From NCBI RefSeq assembly GCF_032062135.1, contig NC_092859.1, positions 71,594,985 to 71,658,984 of the forward strand: DNA of 64,000 nucleotides, in the 5' to 3' direction. The position numbers and the translations under genes were made by a program. The notes below the pieces were generated by a model, which was not told the origin of the DNA, did no database searches, and worked only from the letters and a program-made list of their open reading frames with translations. Within the stretch, counting starts at the first letter, position 1, and each line of letters opens with the position of its first letter. Of this stretch, positions 38,001-48,800 are shown one piece after another. Source of the stretch: Pyxicephalus adspersus. Lineage: Eukaryota; Chordata; Amphibia; Anura; Pyxicephalidae.

Positions 38001-40468
38001 TAAAAAGTGTTGTTTTACACTAAACCTTTTATCCAACCTCTAAAATATTCTATTTGTTATTTTGAAAAGCCAATATAATGAAAATGTAGTTTTGAAAACA
38101 AGCACTTTTTAAATTAACCAGGAAGCAAGGGTGTGTCATTTGCCTCTGAGCTATAAAGTGTTCCACTTCCATATCTTCAAAATATGGAAGGTATGCAAAT
38201 ATTGACCTAGTCTCCTGGGGTTGTCATATTAAGAGAGCGCCCGAACACTGCATGCCAGTGGACGATAAATTAGTAATGCAGAGAATCATACTACAGATTT
38301 ACCTATTTAAGGAAATGTATGCACTGGAATTCTATTTATGTAATTGTAATAGTTGTGTACAATTTTAGTAATTTTATTTTACATAGGAAAAACATGTTTG
38401 TAACTAAGATATTTACTAAACAATGACAACGTAAAGTGTGCATGCAGATTAGGATGGAAGGTAAGAAGGAATATAGTATATTAAATGGTTGCACATATAG
38501 AATAAATTGAAGGTAAGAAGACCCAAACTGTGGAGGCTTTGCCCACCAAAAAGGCAGGCAGAGTACAAATGACTAGCTAAAAGTTTTTTAGTCTTTCAGT
38601 ACTTCATTTTTGTGTGGAAGATCCATCTCCATAAAGAGATGGCTTTTCAATGTAGCAAGGAGAACAATAGGCCATACTTAAATTATTTTATAACTCAACT
38701 CTATCGCATGCAGCATGGTAGCATTTAAGGGGTGTAAATGCTACCATGGCCTTCATGTTAACTGGCATCATTTGTACTAGAGCTAAGGTTCACCTTCATA
38801 AATGAAAAAAAAAAAAATTACCAGCAGGTTTATTTTAATCAGCTTTAATCGTATCTATGCTTATTTTTCCAGATCCTCATGGGAATCTTTCAGCTTGGGT
38901 TCATCTCCATGTATTTGTCAGAGCCACTGCTGAGTGGATTTGTCACTGGATCATCACTGACCATTCTGACCTCACAGATGAAATATCTCCTTGGGTTAAA
39001 GATCCCACGTCGTGATGGTGCCGGGGCTTTGGTTCTTACATGGGTTGACATCTTTTCAAATTTAAAAAGTACTAATATATGTGATTTAGTTACTAGCATC
39101 CTTGCAATAATTGCTATTGTTCCTATCAAAGAAATCAATGAGCGTTTTAAGAGTAAGATGAAGGTTCCCTTTCCAATAGAATTATTAGTAATTATTGTGG
39201 CTACACTGGTTTCCCATTACTTTAGCTTTAATACAAAATATAAATCTTCAATCTGTGGCACCATTCCCACTGGTTTCAGTGTTCCAAAAGCCCCAAACAT
39301 GAGCTTGATTCCCAGCATAGCTGCTGATGCAGTGCCGATTGCAATTATTGGATTTGCAATGACAGTATCACTTGCTGAAATATTTGCCAAAAAGCACGGT
39401 TACACAATCAGCACCAATCAGGAGATGATAGCTATAGGCATGTGTAATCTAATCCCATCTTTCTTTTCTTGCTTTTCAAGCAGTGCAGCTCTTGCTAAAA
39501 GTCTTCTAAGAGAGTCTACTGGTGCCAACACCCAGCTTACTGGCATAATCAGCTCAGCAGTGGTATTGCTTGTACTGCTTGCCATTGCCCCTCTGTTCTA
39601 TTCATTGCAAAATTGCATTTTAGGTGTCATAACCATAACCAGCCTTAGAGGAGCACTGAGAAAATTTGCTGACACTCCAAAAATGTGGCGCATTAGTAAA
39701 ATTGACACAGTGGTCTGGTGGGTCAGCATGTTATCTTCTTCCTTGATTTCAACTGAGATTGGATTGTTGGTGGCTGTTTGCTTTTCCATGCTTTGTGTGA
39801 TCCTCCGTACTCAGAGACCAAGGGCCACACTCCTAGGTAAGGTCAGTGGGACAGAGATTTATGAAGATCAGTTTACATACAAAGAACTGAACATCATACC
39901 TTATGTTAAAATATTCCGCTTTGATGCCTCTCTCTACTATGCCAACAAAACTTACTTTAGAAATTCTCTTTATACCAAAACCAATATTAATCCCTCTTTA
40001 GTGGCTGCATTACAAAGGAAGGGAAAGAAAGAGGAAGAAGCAGCTTCAGCACAGCCAACCAATAGGTTCATTGCAAGGTTTAACTTACTTAAAACTGAGA
40101 GAAAGCCAAAAACCAAAACTTCTGTACCACAGCTTGACATCCACTCTCTTATTATTGATTGTGGTGCCATGCAGTTTATAGACAGTGTAGGACTTGCCCT
40201 TCTGAAAGAAGTCCGCAATGACTACGAGGAGATAGGTGTACGTGTGTTTCTTGTTAACTGCAATCCATCAGTGCGCCGTTCTCTCCATGATGGAGGGTAT
40301 TTCAGCAACACAAGTGGTGATTTGGAGATGCTTGCCTTCCACAGTGTACATGATGCAGTAACATATGCAGAGAGGAAATTCAAGGAAAAACAGAAAGAAA
40401 TACAGTTGAGGGATGCTGCCTTTTCATTTGCTCCAGATCAAGCTATAAGTGATGACCTCAGGACCTAA
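30706..40468 (+). CDS. Gene 2: SLC26A2-like anion exchanger, about 732 aa, three coding exons proposed
   Basis: Proposed coding sequence is 30706-30714, 36006-36599 and 38873-40468; the last two exons are certain, the first is inferred. It is a SulP/SLC26 membrane exchanger, expected to move sulfate or a related divalent anion. Numbering with the tiny exon: cytosolic N-terminus 1-65, transmembrane domain about 68-512 with DPIYGLYTNFF (111-121), sequons N171 and N176 in the extracellular loop, Lys410 at the anion-site position (AALAKS), STAS domain about 530-705 with LIIDCGAMQFIDSVG (627-641). About 70% identical to gene 3 by eye and clearly less similar to gene 1. RTQRPRATLLG, TEIYED, LYYANK and SVHDAV recall SLC26A1, while other blocks follow SLC26A2, so I leave the symbol blank. 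Substrate range is unknown. Confidence 0.88.
31950..32225. repeat. Diverged copy of the AAGGCTAAGTACACAC MITE
   Basis: It retains TATGTACACATGC, TCTCCATAGAACTGAACAGCGC, TGTGTACAGTGTTTGTTTGTTC and GTCGCTGGAAATAATCAAGATG, in the same order as 18491-18821. Both termini are decayed. Confidence 0.5.
34325..34495 (+). repeat. TTAA-family MITE fragment containing an exon-like frame
   Basis: In order it carries CCAGTAAAGATGG...AGAAGAATTAAAG, GGTAAGTTTATTTACAATAA, TTCTGCAATAAGGGACCTGC and TTGCATGTTTTTAAAGTC, matching the reverse complement of the element at 49856-50115. A 20-codon frame from ATG 34332 ends CAG|GTAAGT at 34391/34392; see findings. Confidence 0.5.
35012..35042. repeat. (ATT)n microsatellite, tail of the antisense LINE
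   Basis: Ten perfect ATT units at the 3' terminus of the minus-strand LINE fragment. The trinucleotide tail is characteristic of this LINE group, so it is part of the insertion. Confidence 0.85.
35012..35490 (-). mobile_element. 5'-truncated L2/CR1-group LINE, 3' end
   Basis: On the minus strand, about 35490 down to 35245 encodes the C-terminal tail of a non-LTR reverse transcriptase ORF2: YISDMVKKYSPCRSLRSS, then FSRAAPTLWNGFPRPIRLAP, then FKRALKTHFVKLAY. This is the conserved end pattern (SLRSS...APxLWNxLPxxIR...FKxxLKTHxF) of L2/CR1-like LINEs. The 3' UTR follows (GCGCTGCGTAATATGTTGG...) and ends in an (AAT)n tail, seen on the + strand as (ATT)n at 35012-35042. Truncated and inactive. Confidence 0.8.
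36006..36599 (+). CDS. Gene 2, large 5' coding exon
   Basis: The acceptor CTTTTGTTTCTCAG ends at 36005. The exon opens in phase 0 with VEDSEDF and runs 198 codons to GIYQ, ending CCAG|GTAAGT at 36599/36600. It encodes the cytosolic N-terminus and the first membrane segments with the SulP signature. The open frame continues upstream to 35901 only through intron sequence beginning at a TTG. Gene 1's homologous exon carries its own ATG near the 5' end; this one does not. Confidence 0.9.
37234..37323. repeat. Intronic foldback with about 35-40-base arms
   Basis: The left arm contains GGTAAGTTGCAAGTAACA and the right arm its exact complement TGTTACTTGCAACTTACC, with pairing extending through AACTT/AAGTT towards the loop and CCAACAC/GTGTTGG at the base. 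The loop is about 16 bases (TATTGTATGAGAGTAC). The size and fold are compatible with a microRNA precursor, but a short palindromic MITE is at least as likely. Confidence 0.6.
37393..37579. repeat. hAT-like element, copy of the 55178 family
   Basis: TAGGTGCCTACACTTTTTTGG, then TACTTTTAAAATGACCAAG, then GTAGATCCCGATCCACCTG and GGCACCCAAC match the element at 55178-55374 in order. The termini have drifted from CAGGGGTGCC/GGCACCCCTG. Confidence 0.7.
38873..40468 (+). CDS. Gene 2, last coding exon
   Basis: The acceptor TTATTTTTCCAG ends at 38872. The exon begins ATC CTC ATG (ILMG) in phase 0 and encodes 531 residues: the rest of the transmembrane domain and the STAS domain, ending DDLRT and TAA at 40466-40468. 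The STAS intervening segment (about 583-622) is charged and has RKGKKEEEAA in place of gene 1's polylysine stretch. No PDZ-type C-terminus. Confidence 0.93.
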   Translation: MLMGIFQLGFISMYLSEPLLSGFVTGSSLTILTSQMKYLLGLKIPRRDGAGALVLTWVDIFSNLKSTNICDLVTSILAIIAIVPIKEINERFKSKMKVPFPIELLVIIVATLVSHYFSFNTKYKSSICGTIPTGFSVPKAPNMSLIPSIAADAVPIAIIGFAMTVSLAEIFAKKHGYTISTNQEMIAIGMCNLIPSFFSCFSSSAALAKSLLRESTGANTQLTGIISSAVVLLVLLAIAPLFYSLQNCILGVITITSLRGALRKFADTPKMWRISKIDTVVWWVSMLSSSLISTEIGLLVAVCFSMLCVILRTQRPRATLLGKVSGTEIYEDQFTYKELNIIPYVKIFRFDASLYYANKTYFRNSLYTKTNINPSLVAALQRKGKKEEEAASAQPTNRFIARFNLLKTERKPKTKTSVPQLDIHSLIIDCGAMQFIDSVGLALLKEVRNDYEEIGVRVFLVNCNPSVRRSLHDGGYFSNTSGDLEMLAFHSVHDAVTYAERKFKEKQKEIQLRDAAFSFAPDQAISDDLRT

Positions 40469-41717
40469 AAAGATCACTTATACATAGCAATTATTATACA
40501 TATTCTATCTGTATATTTTACATTTTTCCTATTTCTATGTATTTTTTTTAGAAAAAAATGCAAAATTAGTTAAATTGTGCTCATTTTATGAGTTCTAAAC
40601 ATTTTATTTTTGCAGCAGTGGCAAGTATTCCCTATTTTCATTCACCCGTTAATGTGTATTTTTATATACTACACTGTCATCCTTTAAATTGTGGTAAGTG
40701 CAGCATAGCATCAGATGTTAAAGTCACATATTTTGATAAATCCATAGGAAAACATATACATATAAATGTGTGAGTATAGCAACCCATGACAGGCAATCAG
40801 AATTATTTTTTATTTAAATAAATTCAGTAAACCAAAACTTGATTTTCTTTTCTCCTTTTGTCCTTGCTGTGGTTTACTGCACTTTGCACATGACAACTAC
40901 ACTTCTCTGCTTTCCTCTATATCCCAGTAGGTGTTCACTTATTTCAGCCTGTCATGTTCAATTTAGAGAAACATTAAAAAAAGAATAGAATTCACATGTA
41001 AAAAGATGCCCTTTTAAACCAAAAATGAAATTAGACAAAATCCACGAAACAATGCATTACCATGCTGTGACAATACTGTTTTATTATCATATGTTTGAGC
41101 ATTTAAAAACTGAGCAATAAAAATTACAATTCACTTAAAAATACTAAAGCCTTACAGGGTTTAAAATGACTGTAAATATTATTTTTCCTTTGTGTTATTT
41201 TGTGAAAGCAATATTCAAGTGTGTACTGTAAATCTCAAAGTTATTACTGTACACTAAAAAATAAAATGTTTAATGTGCATGCAGTTCTTGTAATGATATT
41301 AAATACAGGCTAATGCTATGATAACATTATTGTCAGCAGTTTTTTATTTGTGTATTTATATAATCTTAAAGCACATATTTAAACACATATGTGGTTCTGG
41401 ATAATACATGGCTTAATGACCAAGAGGTAAAAAAAATCACCTTTTGAAAACAAACCTCTCCTCAGCCCCTTTATACTTTTATTTGTTACCAAATACAGTT
41501 TCTTACTCTCATCTGATGCTTGCAGTTATGTTGTATGCAGCTTGGCCAGTAAACTCTGGATTCCTTGATGTACCTACAAACTAATATCAAATATATATGC
41601 AAAGAAGAGACAAGTCTTCTATGCTTTTTGATTTTTGTAGCCAGCATACAAAAAGACAAATCTGAGCCTTATATCAGATGAACCCTTTAAATACATTTGA
41701 GAGCAGACACCATCCAA
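40469..41717 (+). other. 3' UTR and downstream flank of gene 2
   Basis: No further coding signal. AATAAA hexamers occur at 40817-40822, 41116-41121 and 41260-41265, so the 3' UTR could be about 0.35 to 0.8 kb. Which one is used cannot be told from sequence. Confidence 0.5.
40817..40822 (+). promoter_or_regulatory. Candidate polyadenylation signal, gene 2
   Basis: First of three AATAAA hexamers after the stop (context TTTAAATAAATTCAG). Candidate only. Confidence 0.35.
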
Positions 41718-42274
41718 TTAACCTCCCTAGCGGTCCAATTCCGTCCAAATTTCCATGCAAAAAGCGGTAGAATTTTTTGCATGGAAATTTATTTTTCATT
41801 GTAGGCTGTAATTCTTATGCATAACTCACTGATATTTATTACATTTAATAATAAACTTTAAATAACAAAAATATTTAAACGTAATGTAACTGTACAGTAG
41901 CATGTATAATATATATATAATACAATTATATATATATTATATGAATAGTTCTTTGTATTCAACTCAATACAGCTATTTTGTATTGAATCCAATACAAAAT
42001 TATTTGAAGTTTCCGCCGATCTTCCCGCCCACACCAACGCATGTACAGACGTCACCGGGAAACCCTGTAGATCTCGTCTCTGCACTTCGCGGCTGGAGAT
42101 CGGAGGAGTGGGACATCTCCCCAGGACACCAGCAAGATGCCGGGGGACAGCAACAAAGCAAGGTAAGTGAGTTTTTTTTAGTTAAAAGCGACCCAGAGTG
42201 TTACTCGGGAATACCGCTTTTTGCATGTAAAATCCACCCCAACTAACACTCAGGAATCCCGCTAGGGGGGTTAA
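41718..42274. repeat. piggyBac-like MITE with TTAA borders
   Basis: It starts TTAACCTCCCTAGCGG at 41718 and ends CCGCTAGGGGGGTTAA at 42274, an inverted pair with TTAA on both sides as in piggyBac insertions. The interior has a subterminal inverted pair (AAAAAGCGGTAGAA and ATACCGCTTTTTG) and a GC-rich centre at 42010-42170. The 114-codon frame across it is incidental. Confidence 0.8.
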
Positions 42275-45200
42275 AGACTATTAGAGATGACATAAATCAT
42301 AATAAAAAATTTTAAAACATGTTCAATAATAATGAGTAAAGCTACCTTGAATACTTTTGTTATGATTTAAATGGTGCTCTAAAATTTAATATATCATATC
42401 TTATATTTTAAGCTTAACATCTGTGTTGGCACAATAATGTTCTGGCCCTATTGTCTTATGTTTTCATAGATATTAGGCTTAATTCACAAAAAAGAGACAG
42501 TTCATTCTAGTTAGGTCAAATGAGAATAATTTACACTCCAGAGGACCTGTGCAGGCAAACATAAGGAAGATAAAACAACAAACAATAAAATTATCAAATA
42601 CATAAACAAGTTATGATTGTATATTAAATAACAAAACAATTATTGCAAACATAACATTTTCAAGAAAAAAAGGGTAGTATAATATATGATATTAGATCTG
42701 ATTATAGAATAATCTGTAGAGTCATGGGTGTACAGTCTTTACCCCCAGGAAAAAAACATAAAAAAGTCACCAACTGCCACTACACTAGAGGAGACAAGAA
42801 AAAAAAGATGGTGCAGAAAGGGGGGTGGTGGGGGAGAGAGTAGGGAAAGAGGGAGAAACATTTGGCATGGCTTTCTAAGAAACTAGCCACTTGTGTAAAC
42901 AAATTACTAATCAAATCAGCAGATATTGCTCTGGAGATGACCATTTTCCGTTTATGTTGCTGATTTACACTATTTTAAAGATTTACTCTAAAGCAAGGAG
43001 GGAAAAGACAACAGTTTATCCTGCCCATCTAGTTTTGTAGACCAATGAATCTGTATATTAGCAGCCATTTAAATTCAGAAACTAATGGGTGTACAGAGAG
43101 GTCTAAATTTCCCTTTCGTTGAAATCTGTAAACATACCGTATTTTCCTATTGAAAAGAAAAACTTCATTAAAAGCATTACACACAAACAGATACAATGAC
43201 TCCTCTCCCCTTCCCCCTTGATTTCATATCTAGCTTATTTCACTGCACAAATTCATGTTTTGCCATTTAAACTGCATTGTAACATTGTTTGACAACTTTC
43301 TGCTACATATCTAAGTTTCCACAGCATCCTAAATTATTCCCTAATTTAAAAAAGATTATTTCTACATCTAATTCACAGCTAAATGACTTTAGCTATTAAG
43401 TAAATTTCCAGCCTTAGGGTAAATGATGAGTAATGTATTAATGTGTTAGACTGTCCTGAAAGTGTATGACTCTTACCAACTAAAGTATTTATGTGGTGGG
43501 AAATAAATTACAAAATATCATGTTCTAGATACTTACTTATCATTTTCTCCTCCATTAGCAAAAATCTAACTAGGTGCATGCAATAATATCTATGCAATTA
43601 AAGAGCCACTTTCATTGCATACACAGCTACAACCAGCACATATTTTATTCATAAACATTTTAGGCTAATATGATGGATAGGGATGGGTAGGTTATTTTTT
43701 ATGAGCTTGATTTAATCACAAAATCCTAATTTGTTGTATTACAATTTTCACAAATGCACAAGTTATTGCCACCAAAATTGCTGTGGGGTGGGTGTGTGTT
43801 GGGGGGGGGGGGGGTGGGAGCATGTGCAAAGTTTAAGAATTTTCAGAAAGCTTATAATTGTTCTGTAAAACATTAACTTTGCTGCCTGGAAAAACTCAAT
43901 CGTTTGTTTTTCATTTTGGAATGTTTCCACAGCTCCCCTACCCCCAGAAATTTTGTTAACATAATGTTAATGGACTTTGCAGTCCTTTTTTGTTTTTCTG
44001 TCTTCCTAAATGTGCATGTTCCCAACAACTCCTCAGCTCTTCAAGAAAGAAAACATATTTAATCAAATTTTTAACATGTATGCCATAACAATATACATAG
44101 TTTATAATGTATACCATATAACATAAAGATGATATCATAAATCGGGAGGCGGCATGAAAACATAGGACACGGGAATCCCAGACTCTCCCAAGGCAGCTGA
44201 TGACCCCTAGTGTGTGATAACTCCAAATACAACAATTCAAAAATTAGAAGCCAACTTATTTTATAACTAGCAAATAAAAGACACATTATAGGGCAGTACA
44301 CTAAACATTACAAAATCTCCCATCATTTGATTTAGCTAATGACCATATAAAACTATATGAAAATTTAGACTAAAACAAATATCTTTTTAGCATACATACC
44401 GTCTTTGTGAAGCTACAATGCTTCCATATCAGCTCTGCAAAGGGTAGTTTCTATTTATAAGCTACATAGATGCCTAGCTGGTGCAGTTGTTCAGTTTTTA
44501 AAATAGGGGACAATTCTTAGACATAAACCTTCAGAAAACATACAGTATGTACTCAAATATAATCTCAGTAAATATAAACCTACTTTTACCCCAAAAAACA
44601 AGAAAACTACATTGACTTTAGTAATAAACCTAGAGCACATAATTCAACCATAACTGTTAACATTTAAAAATGATTTTTTGTAAATACATCCATGGTGCGT
44701 TGCTTTAAAAACATTTATTTAGGGGAAATGACAAAAATCACATGAACATAAAAATCACAATAAACATGACTGTTTATCTTTTTCCTCTTTTTTACAGGTT
44801 AAGGTATTTTTTACTTTTGCGTTCCATGACATGACAAAATGGATCATCCAAATATAAAGCAAGATTAATTTCCTAATTGCATTGTTGAGTCAAAGCATCT
44901 TGATTTAAAAGGTATATATGGTTTATGGCATGTAACTCTGTAGGTCAACTCTTTAGATAAGTTGACTTGGTATCAAGAAAACCATCTTTATAGTTCTTTT
45001 CATTTTGTTTGAAAATTTTCAAAAAAAGCATTACTAGAATATTCTAATTTCCAATTAATTGATTACTTATTATTTTCTGTTTTCATTCTTTTTTTACACA
45101 ATGAGTATTTGTTCTCTTTGAAACCACAGTTAACTGCAGTTCTGCCTCTTATCTTTCATCCCCCTTTTCTATCATGCACATGTGCCTAAAGGGTGTCAAC

Positions 45201-45760
45201 CTGGCTTAATAGTATTTGTTGTCTGGGTGGCCATTTAGGTAGAACTTTAAATGTTCATATAGACACACTTAGGATTCATTATGCTCGTATCTTTTCAAAC
45301 CAGCTAACAATTTTCTGCACTATATTAGATACCTATGGCCCTGTCTCATGGTCTCTGTATTGTTTTGTTCATATGACTCTAGTGTACAGTCTTTGCTCTA
45401 CCAGTGGTGGTGAGCACTCACAACACTATGAATAAACTCTTTTCTTCATAGTGTATACAGCAGGCTGGGTAAAACAATGTAATTGAGGGTAGATCCATAA
45501 ACATTTGATAATTAGCTATTTCAACATCAAAACAATTCTGTAGCACTTTAACCAATGTGATACAAGGAAATGAATGCAAGATTTACCATGATGTTACATT
45601 GATGTTCAACATCAAGTTATTTACCAAACTGGGTTGGTGGAAGTTTATGGAACAACTAATGCCATAGGAACAACAAACGTAAGTTTTTGTTTATCCTAAT
45701 CATATTGCATGCTCCCAATTGTGTTTAGGAAAACTACTATGTTTCACAAGAAATCAGGTG
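42275..45760. other. Intergenic stretch between genes 2 and 3
   Basis: AT-rich with no convincing frame. A 14-base G run lies at 43801-43814 after a GTGGGTGTGTG patch. Purine-rich G tracts occur near 42820-42855. Nothing coding supported. Confidence 0.45.
43790..43820. repeat. GT/G-rich tract with a 14-base G run
   Basis: GTGGGTGTGTGTT followed by 14 G and TGGGAG. Simple sequence. Confidence 0.75.
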
Positions 45761-45779
45761 TATCATAATCTGAATGATG

Positions 45780-45850
45780 CTGATAACGTCATCTAAGAAT
45801 ATATAGTTGATAGAACCATTCCCGTCATCAGTCATTATTTCTGGAAGACA
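45780..45850 (+). promoter_or_regulatory. Proposed core promoter of gene 3
   Basis: A TATATA box lies at 45800-45805, preceded by a CRE-like TAACGTCA (45784-45791). A leader block TCATTATTTCTGGAAGACA begins 32 bases after TATA (45832) and matches TCATTGTCTGAAGACA upstream of gene 2. TATA to ATG is 78 bases. The similarity of layout to the gene 2 candidate is the main support. Confidence 0.55.
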
Positions 45851-45877
45851 CCAAGACAAGAATTGAACACGACAACC

Positions 45878-45886
45878 ATGGCTCAG
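45878..45886 (+). CDS. Gene 3, proposed 9-base first coding exon (Met-Ala-Gln)
   Basis: ATG GCT CAG followed by GTTGGA. The start context CAACCATGG is close to an ideal Kozak site. Phase 0 joins it to FVDSED at 48775. An upstream coding exon is obligatory because the next exon has no in-frame ATG before residue 130, beyond the third membrane segment. The weak donor (GTTGGA) is the main doubt. Confidence 0.6.
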
Positions 45887-48800
45887 GTTGGAAAACCCAT
45901 GTTCTATTTATTTCATATAAAGTGGTTGCTTTAGTTAATGGCAACATGACACCTTACTAAAAGCTAAAGCTGATTTAATGTCTTTTTTTATTTCTTTATT
46001 TGACCTGAATAGAAATTTAAGGACACTTATTTTGTTTTTATTTTTTTTAATGGAAGACTATGATTCTTCCCAAGTTTAAAATGGGATACTTGTGGGTTTC
46101 TTTTAAGATTGTTTAACATTTTCTCATTGTTTTTATTTAAATAGATTTAGTGAAAATAAATGGTGGCATTTTTGTTGTTCTAAGAACCTACCCCACCCAC
46201 GGTGCCACCATACATGCAATACGAGACCATGCACAAACCTCAAAATTTATTACAGACTAGGCAAATTAGCATTACTACAGCTGTTTAACCCATAATAATA
46301 GCAATGGGACAATATAGAAGAGAGGAATATCTGTTACCGAAGATTTATTTAAACAGGACAGAGGATAAGTGTTTTCAGCCTTTTTTATTTCTGCAGCCAG
46401 CAGTGTGATGAGAAAAGCAAGCCTGAGTTTTGTTCCATATGGATGATTTATCATGTATATTTGTGAGCGGACAACATTCAATTCTTGTCATTTTTGTTAT
46501 TACTTGTTATTTTAGAAACTTTTTAAAAAGATAAAAAAGAATAGATGTGTAAATCTATTGAAATCACAGTCCTTATCAGCAAATTAACATGCATGTTTAA
46601 CACATTCAAGCTGTGTTTTACGTGAATGGAGCTCCACAACATACTATATATCTAGCAAATTTTGACATAAACCTTGGCACAAAATGATGTTCTGGCCATT
46701 ATTTAATAAATTTCAGGGACATGGCATCCTCTAAAACTGAAAGGGAGAAACAGGCAGACACAGATAGGAATCGTCAGGACCGTCTATAACGAACGAGTTG
46801 TTTAAAGAGTTGTATTTTTTGGATCGGAACAATAGCTTGACCTATGTACTCATTAAATATTATGTATTTAATATAATAATGATTCATAAAATATATATAT
46901 ATATATATAATAAGTCTTTTTTAAAATAAGAAATAAATGTTATATTATTAAAGACAGACAAAGCATATATAAAATATGTCTGCTTGTATTTAAATAAAAA
47001 TTTCTAGATAAAGTCCACACAGTTTCAAATTGAAAAACAAAATCATTTAAATAAGTTTTATTACTGGGCAGTGAGTTTTTAAACCCAGCCTTCTCCAAAA
47101 GAAACAGAGAGACAGCAAATTCAATGCCTTTGTCTGTTTGGTTTAAATATGAATGCAGTCAAAACATGAAATTCTTTTTGGCTTGCCTAGGTGACCATTT
47201 AATGCTAGGTCCATGAGGTCTTTATTCCTTGTTGCTGCAATCAGATAATGATTTTTGTCTAATTGTCCCCAGTCAAATTTTTTTTGCAAGTCTCAGGAGT
47301 TAAATTTGAAGTATACTACCCTGAGGCTTTCTATTCCAGTCATACCCTGGTTTATAAATACCACTCAGAGGTTTGCAATCTTACCTGAGATTTCATCATT
47401 GGGTCAAATACTTAGCAGTCTTTAAGCATGAAAAAAATGAAATCAAGGAGTGTCTACATCTTCTTTAGTAAGCAATTTTTAAACAAGTTGTACTCAATTC
47501 CATGGAAAAGATAATAAATATTCATTTCATAGTAGTGTCATCATTCACCCCTTTCTGTCAGTCATTGCAACACTGCAGTATCTCCAGGGCAGAATAGATA
47601 TATATATATAAAAATTGCACAAAAATTAATATAGGTTTATTGCACTTTCAAAAGAACTTTACAGTATTGTGAATGAAGTCCACTGTATCCTAGACATCTT
47701 CTAGATGTATGAGTAAAGTTCTGGAATAGAATGTAGCTTAGGCAGTCATATGTTTCAGGTTCTGTACTCCTTTTTCAGATTAGTGTTAGTGTCTAGAGAG
47801 CAGAAGTAAATTTAGAAAGGACCATCAATTACTGAAGGTAGCTTCACCTTTCCCAGTGAATTCAGTTACAGGTGGAGTGATATGTCATGGCAAAGACTGC
47901 TGTAAGGGTTGCCATGCAAAAAGGAAAAAAATAGGTAAAAGTAGGAAAATGACAGCAAACAAAAGTCATTGCTGGGACCACTGTTAAATCCATACAGGGA
48001 GTCCGACCAGAAAAAGGGAAAGTTGCACTAAAACTAATAACAGTAAAAGCTCTAGCTGCAAGAAAGTATGCAAGTTAGTGCACAACTACATAAAAAGAAT
48101 AAAAATGTACCTGTTAGTATTAGAAAGTTTCCCACAGCCAGCAATCAAATTTATGCTTGCCTTGGTGCTTAAAATTTGATTGGTGATGCTTAAAGCAGAA
48201 AGAAACAGCAAAGGATTTAGTAAGTACATTCTAGCTGCTTTCCTATTTACCCATAAGCAGTGCGTTTTAAGGGGATGGAAGAGAAGTAAAATTAGGGTTT
48301 GCTTAGATACTGTGTTTGTTGGATGGCATTAGTAGTTCACCAAATGCTATACTCATTACCAGAATATAGGTAGCTTGAAACACAATACCTACATTTATAA
48401 AAGAATATAAAACTTTTTTTTCAAAAAATGCCTGATGATCATTCCATCCATAAAGGTCTATTTGGCATTTGGTGGCATCTGTATCTTGTGAAGACTACAT
48501 GCACTCTTGCCACTACATATTGCATGGCTGTGGTGCACTGTTTTCATTTCTTGAAAGAAGGCTGTGAACAGTGGAGAAGTGCTTAGATAGAAAAAGGTAT
48601 AAAAATAAAGTAAAATCTGTATTTTTTTAAACAAAGAAGTATATATTTGTTAACAATGCACAGTACTTTAGCAAACTAAATGTCATCCAGTTAGGGTTTA
48701 GATTTATATGTTGTTTTCAGCCCCATACCGAACCAACCAGTTAATATATTTTTAACTTGTCTTTCAATTTGCAGTTTGTGGATTCTGAAGATTGTATAAA

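Larger units (their letters stand above)
36600..38872 (+). other. Intron 2 of gene 2
   Basis: A 2.27-kb GT-AG phase-0 intron at the same protein position as in genes 1 and 3. It contains a 90-base hairpin (37234-37323) and a hAT-like element (37393-37579). Confidence 0.88.

Noticed and set aside
41902..42246. A 114-codon frame
   Set aside because: It lies entirely within the TTAA-bordered MITE at 41718-42274.
48757..48774. Upstream extension of the gene 3 frame from a TTG
   Set aside because: It reads through the acceptor ending at 48774 and gives no ATG.
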